Assembly (NCBI RefSeq): GCF_000004075.3
Contig: NC_026655.2
Coordinates: 1,736,001-1,800,000 of the forward strand
Source: Cucumis sativus
Lineage: Eukaryota; Streptophyta; Magnoliopsida; Cucurbitales; Cucurbitaceae
Reading direction: 5' to 3'
Length of the DNA stretch: 64,000 nucleotides
Shown: positions 48,126-60,517 of the stretch, piece by piece
Position numbering within the stretch: position 1 is the stretch's first letter
Layout: every line of letters begins with the position of its first letter
The notes under the pieces: generated by a model
What the model was told of the DNA's origin: nothing
What the model saw: only the letters and a program-made list of their open reading frames with translations
Database searches by the model: none
Program-made: the position numbers and the translations under genes

Positions 48126-51100
48126 TTACAACTTATAACAAATTCTATTCCAAATAGTCGTTGATATAAATTTTGTTATAATTTGTAAATATTTTGATTT
48201 ATTTTGTTATTTTTAAAAATATTTTTATAATTAATGGTTTTATATTTTTAAAATTAGTTTTGGTGCATTTAATTTACTAATTCAATAAAAATTTGACAAC
48301 ATTTAATTTATAATTAATTCAATTGATTAAAGCTTTGCCCTAAAGAAACAATAATGTCTCCCCTTAAAATGTCGGCAACTATTAAAATTTTGTACTTGAC
48401 GATGGACTGTTGAGCGATTTATTTATTATTTATTGTTATTATATATTTTACATTTAACAAATTAATTCAAAATTTGAAAGTATTAAATTATTATATGAAT
48501 TTTTTCATGAGAGAGAGAGAGAGGACCAATTCATTGATTTTGTAAATAATATAGGGTCCCTAATTATTTGTTGATTTATGAAGAACATTTGAATTGCAAT
48601 TTGCTTTAAATGAGATTATCAAAAGTGACTATTTTCATTTGACTTCTAATCAACTTGGGTAAATTAATTCATTCATGTAGGTCGGTTTGATTTTTTTAAT
48701 TTCTCCACAGTATATGTACTATATGCAAGTTTAAATTTCGTCACACTCAATGTATTATATCCCTAGCTAGCTTTTACAAATAATAAATAACTTTGGTCAT
48801 CACTCTAAATATACTATCGTAGTTAGCTTCTACGAATGAATAATTTTGGCCACACACACCAACATATTTAATATAAGTCAAGGGACTCGAGTTCCCCTTA
48901 ACTTTATTATTTTTATATAATATATATAAACAAACCAAAATAATGTTTAATATTTGTAGATAGTTTAGTGTTAACTATCGACTTATTTTCCAACTAAAGT
49001 TAACTCTTTTTAGTTTTTAGATTTTTATTTTCCGTTTACCAAGAAATTAATAATTTATTGGGCATACCCAAGTTCTTATGCAAAAGAATTAGTTATTTTA
49101 TTTATAGCAACAATAATCTAATTGTGTTCTATAGTTAGTTTTTTTAATAATGTTAGCCATACATAAGTGATAATATTTTGAACTTTGTTAAATTTGTTGC
49201 TAAAAGAATTTGATAGGTTTGAAATAAATTTGTGTTTTGTATAAAATAATGCTTGTTATCGTGGTTTTAAGCTTCTAAAGATCACTTTGCTCCATCAATT
49301 TACTTATTATAAAACACAATTTTAACGAATATAACAAATCGATAAAATATTTATAATAGATCAATTTTAAAAATAGAAAAGTTAACATGCACCCACGATG
49401 GAAAATATAAAAAATGTCATGTAATTTATTGACATTAGTATGTAATATATATGAAGAACGATAATTTAGATTTGTTTATTCTTTTATATACGAAAATCAT
49501 TTAGATTTGGAAGTGACGTTTTTTCTTTCAAATTTAGTAGACGATCTCGAAGAACCAACAACTTAAAAAAAATAGATATATATTTTATATTTATAGACGA
49601 TCGTGTTTGAAAATAAAAGTGGAAGAAGATGAAAAGAAGAAAGACTATGGACAGTAAGAGAAAAAAGAAAAGTGGAAGGAGAAGAGAATAAATACGAGAG
49701 AGAGCAAACAAAATATATGCAAAAGAAAACGATAAAAATAAATGATAAATGTGAAATATTTTAGAAAAATGACTTTTATTTTATTACCGAACTCCGTAAA
49801 TATTTGAAGTACCGTTGATTATACTTATAAAAATTAATCATTAAATAAACTATTTAAATGAAAATTGCGTCTTAATAAAAAAACGTTTAGAGAAAAAACA
49901 AATCATTCTGACATTTCATGAAGTTTCTTCACGTTTCTATCTTAAAACTGACTTTTGATCGATTGGTGACAGCAAAGGAAAGTGACAGAGCAAACTTTAT
50001 TTATTATTATTATTATTATTTTACATTCAAAATATTCAATTCAGTATTTAAAAGTATTAAATAATGGTATTGTATTCTTTTATTATTCTTGAAAAACTCT
50101 CTTTTCAAATTTTGAAAATTTACTAGTGTTTGTAAGTTATTGAACAGTTATAGAAACATCATATAAACAAATTAAGTTATAGGATATTTTGTTTATAAAA
50201 ATGATTGAAGTGATCAATCATTAACCATTGTTTATATTTAATTTATGATTTATGAATACATATTGATCATCAAATACATTTGAATGGTTTGCTTTAAGTG
50301 AGATCAATTAAAGCGATTGATTTGATTTTTAATTAATTTGGGTTAGTTCATGTAAGTTTTTTCTTTTGTTTTTTAATTTCCATAATATGTACTGTGTAAG
50401 TTCTTGCAGAGAATTTAATTTGGTCACACCCTTAATGTACTGGTCCTAGCTCTATTACAGGTAAATAATAAATTTGGTGACAGTGCTGTATGTACCACAT
50501 ATGCAAGCTCTTACAGTTCTACATCGATTAGGTAGTCACACACTATATATGTATTATGCATATTAAATTCTCACCAACAAATTACTTCCCCATATGCAAG
50601 TTTTTACGCAAAAGAATGGGTTATTTTATTTATAGTAACGATTTAATTCTATAAAACTAATGTATTAGTACTGTTAGAAATTTTAATATTATAGACACTT
50701 TCCTTCCTACTTTTTTAATTACTTCTAAAAACGGCCTTCCCGTTTTCTAAATCTATACTATATATAAAAGGATTGATGTGGAAATTTTTTTTAGCTCAAT
50801 TTTACTCTTCCATTATATCACTTTTTAGCCTTTGTTTGGTGACAATTTTGTTGTTTATATAGATTTTGTATTTGTATCATTTTCTAACTTTTAATGGTAA
50901 TGAATTTTCTTTTTTTTACTTTTCATCTCCTCGTTATAACTTTTGTTTCAAAAAAGAAAAAAAAAACTCCAATTAATTATGTCATTTAAATTTATATAAA
51001 TTCGTTCATATTTTTCTTCCCTCTCCCTTAATCTTCTCTCTCTCAACTATTCACATTCTCTGTCTCTTTTAACATTTCAAATTCCTCATTTTCAAAATAT

Positions 51101-52309
51101 TGTTCTAAATATCTCATATTTTTTTCATTCATATTCACGAATCACAATAAAATGGTAAGGATGAATAAGAAATCGAATTATGTTTTTCTATTTTTTTATA
51201 TAGAAGTTTGTTTGTGTTTATTTCTCCATTTATAGTTTTCCTTTTAGTACACAACATAATTTGGAGAAATTTGAATCACCAACGTTGTGGTTGACATGTG
51301 CATATGTAAATAATGTAATATCGATAATCTTTTTTTAATGTAACCATGAGAATTTTGTTCATGTTTTTTTGTTGAAACTATTTTATTAAATGAAAGAGTT
51401 GGGTGATTTATGCTTTTGATTTCGTTAAAGAAATGTAAATATTGTTAACATTCATTAAATATAAATAAATGTAATAAAATGTGTAAAACAAAAAATATTA
51501 AAGTCTTTTGTTTCATTTTTTTCCTATAAAACCATATTTTATGACTGATATTACATAATGTTATATGTTAACGTTGTTTTTTCAAGATGTTAATAAATGA
51601 AATTTGAATTGTGCAAACAAATCCAATCCAAAAATATATTCAAAATATGACAACATTTGATCTTTACAGAATAAATTTATTTTTCACTCATTACAATGTG
51701 AATATAAACAAGATATGATGAAATGCTTACTAGACCGAGTTAATTGCTCCAACTTAAACCTTAGTTAAATATGATAATGCGTAAATTATATTGAATTAAT
51801 TGTAAAATAATTTAAATAAAAGTTTCAAACATTTAAGAGTTTCAAGATAAAATATACCTATAATCTTGAAATCTTTTATTTTTTACCAACCATTTAAAAA
51901 AAAAAAAAAAGAAGATTTAAGCTTTTATTTTAATTTATTTTCCATCTAATTATTTGATCAATATAATTTACACATTAAAAATAATTTAACTATATAGTGT
52001 TAAATGCTAAGTTAAAAGTTAACGTCTAAAGTGTGTTTTTGAAACTTTGATAATAACTTCAAAGCTCATTAGCAAAAATGCATTTCACGGTGCATTAATC
52101 GATAAGACTATAGTCTTAATTAAATGTCTCTACCAAGGAGACCAAAACTTACAAATGAATTTCAACCGCTAATCCTAACAACTACGAAAGATTATTATTG
52201 AAATTACCTTTCCACCCTTTAAAGTACGACCTGTTCCCTTCCCCTTTTTAAGTGAGATTTTGGTGTGAACCAATAACACAAAATAAATAAATAAATAAAT
52301 ATATATTCC
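48126..52309. other. AT-rich intergenic DNA, no gene recognised
   Basis: About 4 kb without a recognisable coding region. Two stretches (about 48580-48900 and 50270-50600) share phrases such as 'gcttta(a/-)tgagat', 'gttagttcatg(t)a', 'atgtact' and 'caagtt(c)ttacgcaaaagaat', suggesting an old duplication. A possible Helitron-type end is listed separately. An (AAAT)n run at about 52280-52300 lies directly before the P450 start codon. Confidence 0.45.
50752..50790 (+). mobile_element. Possible Helitron 5' end
   Basis: The sequence tctatactatatataaaagg resembles the TC-starting 5' ends of many plant Helitrons. I could not find the matching hairpin plus CTRR 3' end with confidence, so this is only a candidate. 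Confidence 0.25.
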
Positions 52310-54910
52310 ATGGAGGAAATTACCCCAATCGTCGCCGCCCTTATAACACTCGCCTCCGCCTTCCTCCTCCACCGTGCTTTCTTCCTCCGCCGTAGACTCC
52401 GCCTCCCGCCTGGTCCGAAACCATGGCCGATAGTAGGAAACATGCCGCAGATCGGCGAAGCGCATCTCCACTCTCTCCTTGCCACCATGGCCGGAAAGTA
52501 CGGACCACTGATGTACCTCCGCTTAGGCTCCGTGGACATGGTCGTAGCGGCATCCGCGGCTGTGGCAGAGCAAGTTTTGAAGATTCACGACACTAATTTC
52601 CTTAGCCGGCCACCAAACGCCGGCGCAAAATATATTGCTTATAATTATCAGGATATGGTTTTTGCACCGTACGGTCCACGGTGGCGATTGCTCCGGAAGA
52701 TCAGCACCGTCCATCTCTTCTCATCAAAAGCCCTAGATGATCATCGCCGCATACGGGAGGTTCGTCTTTATATATATATATATATTTTCTTTCTATTTAT
52801 ATGCATGGTATATCCCTGACTCTTTCTTCTCAGAAAACTAGGGTTTCGATTTTGGAAAATATCAAGAAGTTAGATAGTGGTTGGAGAGTTGATGTTAATC
52901 TCAATCAAACTTACCTCGACAGTAATTAACATATCTTTTTAATCCGTAAATCTGAAAGAAAAATACAACGATCGTATATATAAATTAAGCTAAATTAAGG
53001 GAGAAGTATTTGACCTAATGAGTGAAGTTCATGTAAATTTGTGCTTGAAGGAGACGATAGACCAATACTGGCTGGAGTTTAGGATGTGTACTTGAAAGAG
53101 ATCGGATGTTTGATCATTATTTGACCACAACAAATCACTATTATTCAAACTAAACAACTATTAACCACACAAAATGAGTTTAAAATTCTATATTTGGTTG
53201 TAGAATTTTTGTTTAATTTGTACTTTGTAGTTTTGATATATATGTTTGTGGCCAAACATCTATTGGATATTTTCCATTATTAGTTAAAATAGTACGAAAC
53301 AAATATGATGAATATATATATTTTCCGATGACTTATAGGTAAAGACTAAACCAAACTCTCAAATAAAATGTGAAACCATTTTTGTGAGGAAAAAAAATGG
53401 AAAATTAATCCTGTTTGTGTTACATTAAGATTTTTCATATATTTTATATTGATTTACATAATCAACGTAATTAAATATAAATATGTGATTTAAATAATAT
53501 AACTTAAAAATTAAGATTTCTTTTTATAATATGTAGTGATGAAGGTAATATTTATTTAATATATTGGGTCATCGTTCAAGTACAGGAAGAGATATCGGTG
53601 CTAGTACAGGCCCTTGCAAGGTCCGGTGAAGCTCCAGCGAACTTGGGGAGCTTGCTCACCGTGTGCATTGCGAACTCCCTTGGACGGACAATGATTGGCC
53701 GACGTGTTTTCGGTGATGGAAGCGGTAGCGATGACTTAGAGTCAAATCAATTTAAGTTAATGGTGGAGCAAGTGATGGTGCTGGCAGGAAAGTTCAACCC
53801 TGGTGACTTTTTCCCCTGGCTTGAGTGGCTTGATTTGATGGGTGTGGGCAGAGAGATGAAGAAGGTCCATAAATGGTTCGATGATTTTTTGACTAAGATC
53901 GTGGAGGAGCATCGGAATTTGTTGGCCAGAGGTGTCGGTGGTGGTCACCAAGATCTGTTGAGTACTCTTCTGTCAATGAAGGATGACGGTGAAGATGAGA
54001 ATGAGAAGCTCAATGATACTGAGATTAAGGCTTTGTTGTTGGTATTATTTCTCTCTAAATTTTATTTGAATTGTTTTAGTTAAATTATATCCTTTGCTAT
54101 ATATTATTTTGAAAAATATTAATAATAATCCATCGTTATTAGTAATAAGAACGAAAGGAAAATATTGGATTGCCAAAACAATTTCATTACATAATTAGTA
54201 ATTACAATGTTAATCAATTTCTGTATGATCGTTATTATTTCATACAGAACATGTTCACAGCTGGAACCGACACGTCAGCAAGCACGGTGGAATGGGCCTT
54301 GACAGAGCTCATTAGACATCCTGAAATGATGGCCCAGGCCCAACAAGAACTGGACTCTATAGTCGGTCGTGATCGGGCAGTTTCCGATGTAGACCTACAT
54401 CAACTAGTCTATCTCCAGGCCGTGGTGAAGGAAACTTTCCGGCTCCACCCACCGACGCCACTCTCCCTCCCTCGCATGGCGTCCGACAGCTGCGAGGTCA
54501 ATGGATATCACATCCCCAAAGGCTCCACTCTCTTAGTCGACGTATGGGCCATCGGTCGTGACCCAAAACAATGGGTCGACCCACTCGAGTTCAGGCCCAA
54601 TCGGTTCCTCCCCAACGGCGAGAAGCCCCACGTGGATGTGAAGGGAAATGACTTTGAGGTGATTCCGTTTGGGGCTGGGCGGAGAATCTGTGTGGGTTTG
54701 AGTTTGGGCTTGAGGATGGTCCAGATGTTAACAGCCACGATAGTCCATTCATTTGATTGGACCTTGCCTAATGGGCTTACACCTGATAAGTTGAACATGG
54801 ATGAGCATTATGGGCTTACTCTTCGCCGGGCCCAGCCTTTGATCATGCATCCACGACCCAGGTTATTACTTGGGGTTTATGAAAGGGATAGTTACGAATA
54901 TAGCAACTAA
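52310..54910 (+). CDS. Cytochrome P450, flavonoid 3'-hydroxylase-like (CYP75B type)
   Basis: Three exons, 52310-52759, 53586-54041 and 54248-54910, give 522 residues. An N-terminal membrane anchor (about residues 5-22) is followed by the proline hinge PPGPKPWPIVGN. The I-helix oxygen-binding motif is AGTDTS (307-312). The K-helix is ETFR (364-367), the PERF-equivalent is FRPNRF (417-422), and the haem loop FGAGRRICVG holds Cys450. VDVKGNDFEVIPFGAGRRIC and SLGLRMVQ are strongly typical of CYP75. The ER-bound enzyme would add a 3'-hydroxyl to flavonoids using NADPH-P450 reductase. GRDP replaces the more usual ARDP, and CVGLSLG replaces CAGMSLG, so exact substrate use is unproven. The last seven residues are unlike family members because a foldback element supplies them and the stop. 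Confidence 0.9.
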
Positions 54911-55123
54911 ATTCAAAATAACTAAGTATATAACAACATTTTAAAAAAATTGCAAATATAATAAAATCTATCAATGATAGACTATGTAGCAAATATTGGT
55001 CTATCACTGATAAACCACAATCGTCTATCAGCGATAAAAGTTATCACCGATAGAATTTGCTATGTTTGTAGTTTTTTTAAAATATTGCTATGTGCTCGAT
55101 ATTTATCTCAAAAATTGCTATCC
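54886..55123. mobile_element. Foldback/MITE-like element overlapping the P450 stop codon
   Basis: The element starts GGATAG and ends CTATCC. Its halves are inverted: inner arms at about 54945-54974 and 55046-55076 pair well, and the outer arms pair more loosely. The centre holds several small palindromes of the type TATCA(c/g)(t/c)GATA. A related copy lies at about 55610-55860. The first codons of the element are in frame with the P450, whose TAA lies at 54908-54910. Confidence 0.7.
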
Positions 55124-55609
55124 ATTATAATTATCATTTATAAAACATTGTCTTATATTGGTTAGTTTTAACTTCTTCTTTTTTCATTGGTTGGGTTTAA
55201 GTTTTCTTCTTAAGTTTCGTTTTAAAATATAGTAATAATATTTTGGGTGAATTGTAAAATCTATCCCTAAAGTATGGTGGTAGCCCTCGACCTTATTCAA
55301 GTTCTAAAGGAGACCCTAAAATTTCAAATTTATATAAAATCACATGTATGTTAGTGCTCATATAAGTTTGAACGTTTGATTTTAACAATTTTACAAGTTT
55401 AGGGGTCCAATTATTATTATTGAAAGTTTGGGCGTAACTGTAACTAACACCTTACTTTAATGATAATTGTTGTAAAACACAAATAGTTTACGAGTGATTG
55501 TGCAATAGGTCTCTAGTTGGTTTATTATAATATTAATCGATAAATTGTGCCTATTTGAAGTTAGTATATAAAAGTGACAATTATTCAATAAAATCCGTAT
55601 TTTTTAGGA

Positions 55610-55860
55610 ATAATTGCTGGAATAATTGCAAATTTAGCAATTAAATTCAAATTAATTAAATATATAGCACAATTTTAAAAAATGTACACATATAGCAAAA
55701 TTTGTCAAATTCTATCAATGATGTAAGTCTATCACTGATAGACTATGTTACAAATATTGGTCTATTACTTATATACCTGCGATACAAGTTTATCAGTGAT
55801 AATTTTGCTATATTTGTAATTTTTTTAAAATGTTGTTATATCATTAATTATTATTGTTAA
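55610..55860. mobile_element. Second copy of the foldback/MITE-like element
   Basis: It aligns in the same orientation with 54886-55123: 'agcaattaaattcaaattaa', 'ctatcactgatagactatg', 'caaatattggtctat' and 'tttgctatatttgtaattt' are shared with small differences. The same inverted arms flank a palindrome-rich centre. Confidence 0.7.
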
Positions 55861-57000
55861 AATATTCATCAATTCTAATTTTCTTATTTTTTAATTAGGA
55901 TTAGTTCAACTTGTACCAATATAGGCTGATGGCCATTCAATAGATTTATTATTCCAATCTTTTCATCTGAGGGACCGGAAAGGAGAATAAAATTAAAGCG
56001 AATGAAGATAGTGAAAAGCTAATAAAAGGAAAATCATATAATCTAAAAAAACTTATAAAATCTTCCTAAAGTTATCATCTCTTTTCAAGTTTATTAAATC
56101 ACATCAATATGTTTTTTCAATGACCAATGGCCATTGCAACTTATTTGCATCTTTTACAATAAAAAAAGAAAAAGAAAAAGAAGATCAACAACATTTTTGG
56201 ATTAGCTAAAAAAGGTATTCTTACAAAAAAAAAAATGTCATTTTACTTTAGTCTTTCATTAAAAACCATTAAAAAAAAGATGGAAAGTATTTCCAATTTT
56301 GTGGTGGCCAAATTTGTTTAATTTTCAAAATTAAATATTTCAAAAATTAATTCAAACATTAAATAAATTATCAATTTATTTTTGAAATAAATGGCTAAGA
56401 AATCTTATATTCAATCTAGTCGTTCATTTACTTAAAAATTAAAATTTTACAAGTTACTTTTATATACAAAATCTGTATAGTTGGATATTAAAAAAATACA
56501 ACTTATATTTATTATAAGATAAATTGGGGAAAAGTTATTTCAAATGATAAAACTTCTAAAAATATAGAAAGATATCACTTTCTATTTCAAGATAAGTTAA
56601 TGCATGTATTTGTCATGTACTGACTTTACAATATGTATAAATAGGTTATGATATTTTACTACATTAAAAGCCAGTAAATTGAGTATACACAAATCACATT
56701 ATTATTAAAAGAAAAAGTACTTCACGAAAATTAAACAAGGTTTTTAATTATTCGATATTTTTCAGTGACATCAATCGAGATGGACAAGAGCGACACCAAC
56801 AAAACTGAACAGATGAATGAGAATGGCACCAACAAAGATCGTGTGCGATACCAAACGTGTGAGATGGAAGGGAGCAAAATGGTCGCCTTTTCACACGTGC
56901 GAGTGCATTTTGGTAATTACACGTCAACTATGAGTTATTCCACATATTTAAAAAAGTAAGGGATGATTTCACATATTTATAATTTTGAGGTCTAACCATC
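55861..57000. other. AT-rich intergenic DNA
   Basis: No recognisable gene. An A-rich purine tract lies at about 56158-56183. A short open frame at 56765-56959 has no family resemblance and is probably chance. Confidence 0.45.
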
Positions 57001-57963
57001 AGGTGGACTCAGTAAATTTGAGCGCGAATCCAACCGAACCCCCATCAAAGCGCCATATTAAAGTCTCTCCGGTTGGCGGCAACTCATCGCCGGCGTCTTC
57101 CACCTTCCGAGTCTTGCGGCAACACTGACATTTAATAATCTCGCCTATGCTAAGTTCCCCACGGAGATCCCTCTTGGTGATTTTCTAAGCGCAATAGTTT
57201 TTATTTCACTTCCAATGTTTAAGCCGTTGAGAAGAAGCAAGAGAAATCTTCCCATTTCTCAAGAAAATGTTAGAATTAAGATGTGTTGTTCGAGATATTC
57301 TATCACGAAGATTTTAGCTCTGGATTATATTTATAATAAATTGTGATTTTGTTTCATTAAAATAATCATTTTTAGCGCTATAATTAAGGGTATTGATTGC
57401 TTTATATTCTTGTTCTTTTACTTTTGTATTCATCTGTGTTTGTGTAATTGAAGTAGGACATTTAACCGTCCTGTCCTTTCATTGAAAAGGGGGAAAAAGA
57501 AATTAGGTGAATGAAATTCAGTTTTAATTGTATTAAAGAACTTTAGTTTCAAATTCTTCATGAATGGTTTGGCGATTCCTTTATTATTCCCTTTTATAGC
57601 TACTGTAAGCTTTGAACAACAACCCTATGTGATTGAACATGTTCCGAGTTTATCTGAGTTGAGAAATTGAAGTTATTGAATGGTGTGTTCACGCGCCTAT
57701 TAGTAAACAAGGAGCAGAAAGAACAGTGGCTAGAAAACACAAAAGTGGGGACACTCTCTCATTGATGCCATCGTTTACATTACCCTCTGAAAAGCCACTG
57801 CCTTTATTTTGTATTGAACATACCCTTCCACTTCAGGGTTTTTTTACATTTTCACTCTTGAACTCACTTTCTCTCCTCCCTTTTTTCTCTACCCTTCTCT
57901 ATTTCTGTGTGTGGTAGTGAGGGAGCTTTCTTCTGGCCACTATCTGATCTGTGCTTTGTAATC
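57001..57963 (+). promoter_or_regulatory. Promoter and leader region of the X8 protein gene
   Basis: A stretch at 57020-57180 is clearly richer in G+C and CpG than its surroundings and ends in a donor-like CTTG|GTGATTTT near 57176. It could be a noncoding first exon. A pyrimidine-rich segment at about 57740-57960 directly before the ATG looks like the main 5' UTR. Which start is used cannot be decided here. Confidence 0.35.
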
Positions 57964-60517
57964 ATGTCCTGGGTTATGCCTGCTTTAGCTATTGGGCTTC
58001 TTATTCTAGCCATGACTGGCCATTCAAGTAAGCTCCCTGCATTTTGTTTTAATGTATTTTGTTATCTACCTTTGTAGTGTACACTAAAGTCATAATGCTT
58101 GTATTTTTTACTTCTCACTAATCTTTTGGCTGATTCAAGCATTTTTCCTGTGAGTAATCTTTAAAGGCTATGAAAATGCGCTGAATGTGTGCTTGAACCT
58201 CTTTGCTGAAATGTGTCAATAGATCTTCTAGTTATATGTTCTTTGGTTTAAAAGAGATAGCTTCCTTTTTCAGTTTGAAATTTGTGGTTGTTTTTGGATG
58301 GATAAGGGGTTTAAACATTCTGGGAGTTTTCTTTACTTTTGAAGTTTGTTATAGATGGCTAGATCTTGTTGTGTTTGGTTTATTTTCTTTCGTTTCTTAC
58401 ACAGTCTTTGGTTTCTTTTGACTGTCTCTTGAAATGGTGGTTTCTGGAACTTGTAGGTGCAACGTGGTGTGTTTGTAGGGATGGATTGCCTGATACAGTT
58501 CTCCAAAAGACACTGGACTTTGCTTGTGGAGCTGGGGCTGACTGTGTCCCTATTCATCAAAATGGGGGCTGTTACCTTCCCAACACTGTTAAGGCTCATT
58601 GTTCCTTTGCTACTAATAGCTACTTTCAGAGGAAGGGTCAAGCTCCAGGTTCCTGTGATTTTTCTGGCACGGCAGCGGTCACCACTTCTGACCCGAGTAA
58701 GATTTTGCTGTCTGCTATCTCCTAATGTTTTTTCTCTAGTTCATTCTAAAGGAGAGTAGATTCAGTCAGTTAAGATCTGATTAACTTCGAGAAGAGGAAA
58801 AATGGATAAAACCCACCTTGGAACTAAATTGGATTCTAGTCATAGGTCATTAGTTTTAAACTCTATGGCAATCTGTCTGAGCTACTCATTTCAAAGTTCC
58901 TTGGTCATCTATTTCAGCTACTAAGTTAAACGGTGTTTTGTTTTCATATTTCTTATCATGTTGAGAAATAAGAATCTGATTTCTTTTTTTTAATATCTTG
59001 GTGTTTTCTCAGGCATTTCAGGTTGTGCTTATCCTTCTAGCGCCAGGTATACTTCGACACCTACTTTCACCATGTTTATTTGAACTGATAAACGAAAGTT
59101 AGGAATAGTAATAATTTGTTTCCATTTCTATTTCTGGAAATTGCTTTAATAGAATGAGGTCTTCTCTTCTTTCTTCCGAATCCAAGAATGACTTCTGAAT
59201 CTGGAGGACAATGACATTCTCTCTAGACTTAGTGAGACTCACAATCTCGTTTATGTTTTCTCATTTAGTGAACTCCATTACCTTTTTTTTCTCCTTTTAT
59301 GTTTAATATGAGCTTCACCTGGACTTTTTATCCACTTTATAATCTTGTTCGTTAGCATAATATTAAAAGGGTTTTTACTTTATCTTTTATTTTCATTTGA
59401 TCAAATGGAAAGCCTTTTTTCTTGAACAGGATTAGAGCATATTTTTAATTAAAAACTTGACAAAATGAAAGTAATTAGCTTTTCATAACCATAGTTCCTG
59501 TTGGAAAAGAGACTTTTGCCATTAGATTCGTCACCATCCCAATTTTCTGTAATCATAGATACTCTTTTTGTCAATTGATTATTTGTGATTTCATGATCAT
59601 TTTTTTTTTCTGGTTTCTTCTCTTGGACTGTGTTTTTCAACTTTTCACATTCACTCAAGAGGTTATTATTGTTTCCCCCATTGTTGTCTTTAACCTCAAA
59701 TGTAAAGTTATAAACGCTCCATACGGGTAAATATATTTTTTTATAAGATTTTGCGAGGTGGAAAGTGGAGTTTTCCATAGTATTGATCAGATTTATGTTA
59801 CTCCTCGAGATAGTAAATCATTGAGATTCGAGCCGCATTTTAATGCCTCGAAAGCCAATTCTAGGCAGCCAGACCATGATTTTTGGAGAAAGGGTTTCAC
59901 ATGTGAAGGGGAAGGAAGGTTTGCTGAAGCACTTTATTTTGTTGGGGCAGAACTGTTTGTCTTTTCTCTTGGAGCTAATTTGAAATGTTCTTGTCAAAAA
60001 CTGGTTAATTTCTGAGGTTAAGTTTCCATGTAGAAAGGATCAAAGATGAGCCTTATCACAATGACAACTTTTCTTTTATCTTCATATAGATGAAAAAAAA
60101 AAAAAAAAAAGGAAAAGAAAAACTGCCTTATCCAAAACGAACCATTACTTTATTACTGAATCCAAACCTTTTTACTTCTAAAGTCCCATCTTATCTAAGT
60201 TGGGATTCAATTTGATTTTGGTAACCTGTTGTTGCAGCCCTGTAAACAGTGGCACTATTCCAGTAACTGGGACTCCAACCACCACCAACCCGGGCAATGG
60301 ATTAACTCCCACAACCAACACCCCATTTGGTTCTACAACACCCACCGGCGTCCTCGGCGGTAACGGATTTGGTAGTGGCAACAACAATGGTCTAGAACCA
60401 TCAGGGGTTGGCGGGATGAACACAGACTACAACAGCGGATCAAGACTCCAACTCACTCTAATTGCCAATGTAGTTGGTTTCTTATTCACTCTCTTGTTAT
60501 GTGGGCATATGGTTTGA
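57964..60517 (+). CDS. GPI-anchored X8-domain protein, plasmodesmata callose-binding type
   Basis: Four exons, 57964-58027, 58457-58696, 59013-59046 and 60238-60517, encode 205 residues. Residues 1-21 are a signal peptide (VMPALAIGLLILAMTGHS). The X8 (CBM43) domain begins at ATWCVC with Trp25 and has Cys at 26, 28, 45, 51, 60, 70, 88 and 106, plus FATNSYFQRKGQAPGSCDF. A low-complexity Gly/Thr/Asn/Pro linker follows (about 114-178). The C-terminus is hydrophobic (LTLIANVVGFLFTLLLCG) after small residues, as for GPI attachment. Such proteins (PDCB family) bind callose at plasmodesmal necks and influence cell-to-cell traffic. The 34-bp exon 3 is very short but keeps frame and adds the last Cys. 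Other X8 proteins share this design, so PDCB is likely but not certain. Confidence 0.9.

Noticed and set aside
56765-56959. A 64-codon open frame upstream of the X8 gene
   Set aside because: It is short and unlike any family I recognise; nothing around it supports a gene.
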